Assembly (NCBI GenBank): GCA_035354435.1
Contig: DAOQAY010000065.1
Location: 1 to 15,096, forward strand
DNA length: 15,096 nt
Reading direction: 5' to 3'
DNA from: JAKLDO01 sp035354435
GTDB taxonomy: Bacteria > UBP6 > UBA1177
The notes below the pieces were generated by a model. The model saw only the letters and a program-made list of their open reading frames with translations. It searched no databases and was not told where the DNA came from. Made by a program: the position numbers and the translations under genes. Below, piece after piece: positions 13,371 to 15,096 of this stretch (its first letter is position 1; every line of letters begins with the position of its first letter).

Positions 13371-15005
13371 TTACTTTTTAGGCTGCTCTTCAGTTTTTGG
13401 TTCAAATACTTCTTTACCGTTAACGCATTTCCAGCCTTTCTTTGCAAGCTCTTCATGGTCGAAATTGATACCTTCTTTTGCACAGTTTGCAAGAAGGAAC
13501 TTTTCCATTTCTGTGAATTTTCCAATTCTTGAATAAATAAGCGCGGTATTCCCCATTTTTCTTTCTTTATGGTTGATATTTGCACCTTTTTCAATCAGAA
13601 GCTTAACAAGGTCAGTATGTCCGTATTTTGCAGCAAGTGCAAGAACATGCCATCCTTCATAGTCATATTCTTCAATGTCAACTTTCGGAGAAATGACTTC
13701 TTTCCATTCAACATCAAAAGGATTCTGTTCATACCATGGTTTGCTTTCATTTTCTTTTCTGATTTTATCAAGTTCTTTCTTGGAAAGACGAACCTGTTTT
13801 TTCCATGTTTTCTTTCCTTCTTCTATAATGTAAGCAGCTGTTTCAACGAGTCTTTTTTCTTTCTCAGGGTCTTTGGGATCTATTTCCTGACCTACAACAT
13901 AGAAAAGCGGACCTCTGACATCTTCGCCATCTGTTTCTTCAAGTCTTGCACCTTTTGAAATGAGAAACTTCATTATTTCAGCATAACCGCCTGCCGCAGC
14001 ATAGTGAAGAAGATTCTTCTGATCACGGTCATATGATGTTCTGGTGGTTTCTCTTTCAAAAAGCATGTCTCTTTCCTCTTCTTTATTAGGACCATAGACA
14101 TAAATTATGTTCTCTCTGCTCTGCTCAACATCTTTTACGAGGACTGGAGAACCTTTGGCAACAAGAAGTTTTACAAGAGCAAGGTCGCCTTTTTCAATTG
14201 CATAGAAAAGCTCTGTTTTCTGGCGAAGCTTAACTTCTTTCTTGTCGAGGTCTTCAATTACTTTTTCCATTCCGGGCTGAACTTTATCTTCAATTTTAAG
14301 TACAATGGGCTTCTTGCTATATGTAACAGGTTTCGGTTTCCATACTTTTGCACCTTTACCGAGAATGTATTTTGCAAGATCCATATGTCCGTATCTCATT
14401 GCAAAAATGAGAGGTGACGATTCATATTTATCAATAGCGTTGAGATCTGCACCTTTTGAAAGAATAAAGTCAAAAAGCTCTTTTGATCCGCTCTGAGCAG
14501 CCATCATGAGAGGATTTCTTCCGAAGTTGTCAGCCTGAGTTACATCAGCTTTAGCTTCGATAAGGGCTTTTACCATTTCAGCATCGCCTTTTCTTGCAGC
14601 AATCATCAAAGGAGTATCACCGTCATCTCTTTTTGAATTTACATTTGCGCCTTCTGAAATAAGAAAATTGGCTATCTCTTTTTTGCCTTCATTTACAGCA
14701 TGATAAAGTGATGATCTGCCACGGCTGTCTTTTGTATCAGCAGAAACACCACTGGCGATCTGTGATTTAACAGCAGCAAGATCCCCTTTTTTTGCAGCTT
14801 CAACAATCGGAGGAAACTCCTCTTTTTCCTGTTCGTCTACAAATTTAGGCTTTTCTTTTTTCTTAGCCTCCTCTGCAGCTTTCTGCTGTTCAAGGATCTT
14901 TGCAGTCTCGTCAAGGCTTTTCTGGAGCTCGGCCTTTCTGTCGCCGCATGCGGTTATTGCAATTACAAAAGAAACACAAATAAGAACAAGAAATAATCTT
15001 CTCAT
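13371..15005 (-). CDS. Ankyrin-repeat lipoprotein
   Basis: The 544-residue product begins with a signal peptide ending in the lipobox ITAC (Cys20), followed by Gly-Asp, and then a charged helical, probably coiled-coil segment (about 24-62, rich in Lys, Glu and Ala). Ankyrin repeats follow in blocks: about five between 66 and 222 (for example DGDTPLMIAARKGDAEMVKA and GRNPLMMAAQSGSKELFDF), one near 264-292, two between 328 and 400, and two from about 446 to 510. The blocks are split by Lys/Glu-rich inserts. A short tail holds two cysteines (about 508 and 527). Ankyrin repeats bind proteins; here the domain would sit in the periplasm or outside the cell. Start: ATG at 15005 after AGGAG (8 bases); the adjoining GTG at 15008 is also possible. 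It leads the operon with the FAD dehydrogenase gene. Confidence 0.93.
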   Translation of the reverse strand: MRRLFLVLICVSFVIAITACGDRKAELQKSLDETAKILEQQKAAEEAKKKEKPKFVDEQEKEEFPPIVEAAKKGDLAAVKSQIASGVSADTKDSRGRSSLYHAVNEGKKEIANFLISEGANVNSKRDDGDTPLMIAARKGDAEMVKALIEAKADVTQADNFGRNPLMMAAQSGSKELFDFILSKGADLNAIDKYESSPLIFAMRYGHMDLAKYILGKGAKVWKPKPVTYSKKPIVLKIEDKVQPGMEKVIEDLDKKEVKLRQKTELFYAIEKGDLALVKLLVAKGSPVLVKDVEQSRENIIYVYGPNKEEERDMLFERETTRTSYDRDQKNLLHYAAAGGYAEIMKFLISKGARLEETDGEDVRGPLFYVVGQEIDPKDPEKEKRLVETAAYIIEEGKKTWKKQVRLSKKELDKIRKENESKPWYEQNPFDVEWKEVISPKVDIEEYDYEGWHVLALAAKYGHTDLVKLLIEKGANINHKERKMGNTALIYSRIGKFTEMEKFLLANCAKEGINFDHEELAKKGWKCVNGKEVFEPKTEEQPKK

Positions 15006-15056
15006 CACAAACTCTCCTAAAGGTAAAAATTACACCTCTTACACCATCACCCCGAT

Positions 15057-15085
15057 TTTATACCTAAGAGCGACAATTATATCAA
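15057..15085 (-). promoter_or_regulatory. Sigma70-type promoter of the ankyrin lipoprotein operon
   Basis: On the minus strand TTGATA (15080-15085) and TATAAA (15057-15062) are separated by exactly 17 bases. The predicted start is near 15050, giving a leader of about 45 bases with AGGAG before the start codon. It probably drives all three genes down to 9432, since neither internal gap shows a clear promoter. Confidence 0.75.
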
Positions 15086-15096
15086 TTTTTTTTGAA

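Overview
This window looks like a low-GC (roughly 37 to 40 % by eye) bacterial chromosome segment from a diderm (Gram-negative-type) organism. Two genes encode lipoproteins with clear lipoboxes. The primary sigma factor carries a long non-conserved insertion with an acidic tract, as in proteobacterial-type RpoD. The Asp/Thr-rich linker after one lipobox resembles lipoproteins I associate with deltaproteobacterial or myxobacterial-like lineages, but the window does not settle the taxonomy. There are no insertion sequences, tRNAs, rRNAs, CRISPR arrays or phage genes. Coding density is high except for one 593-base AT-rich gap.

Layout from left to right. Positions 1-1743 (-) hold a soluble hybrid sensor histidine kinase (PAS-PAS-HisKA-HATPase-receiver), cut by the window edge inside its receiver domain. 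Positions 1852-1878 hold a rho-independent terminator, then an HU-type nucleoid protein (1901-2206, -) with its own sigma70-type promoter. A small DUF2062 membrane protein (about 2440-2958, -) is divergent from a dnaG-rpoD pair (+, ATGA overlap). This pair is the core of the macromolecular synthesis operon, without rpsU at its head. rpoD runs tail to tail into a Rep/UvrD/PcrA-type helicase gene (6829-8838, -), and the two stop codons overlap.

The 593-base gap (8839-9431) contains six exact copies of the heptamer TTCAACA in both orientations, a plus-strand extended -10 element and a weak minus-strand terminator. Positions 9432-15005 (-) hold a probable three-gene operon. In transcription order it encodes an ankyrin-repeat lipoprotein with a good sigma70 promoter, a COG2509-like FAD-dependent dehydrogenase, and a large lipoprotein with a fibronectin-III-like module followed by a gingipain-like (C25-type) cysteine peptidase domain.

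Functionally, the left and centre are housekeeping: signalling, nucleoid, primase, sigma factor and helicase. The right third is an envelope-directed accessory cluster. The items most worth a second look are the heptamer cluster in the gap, the exported ankyrin and C25-like lipoproteins flanking a redox enzyme, and the convergent rpoD/helicase junction.
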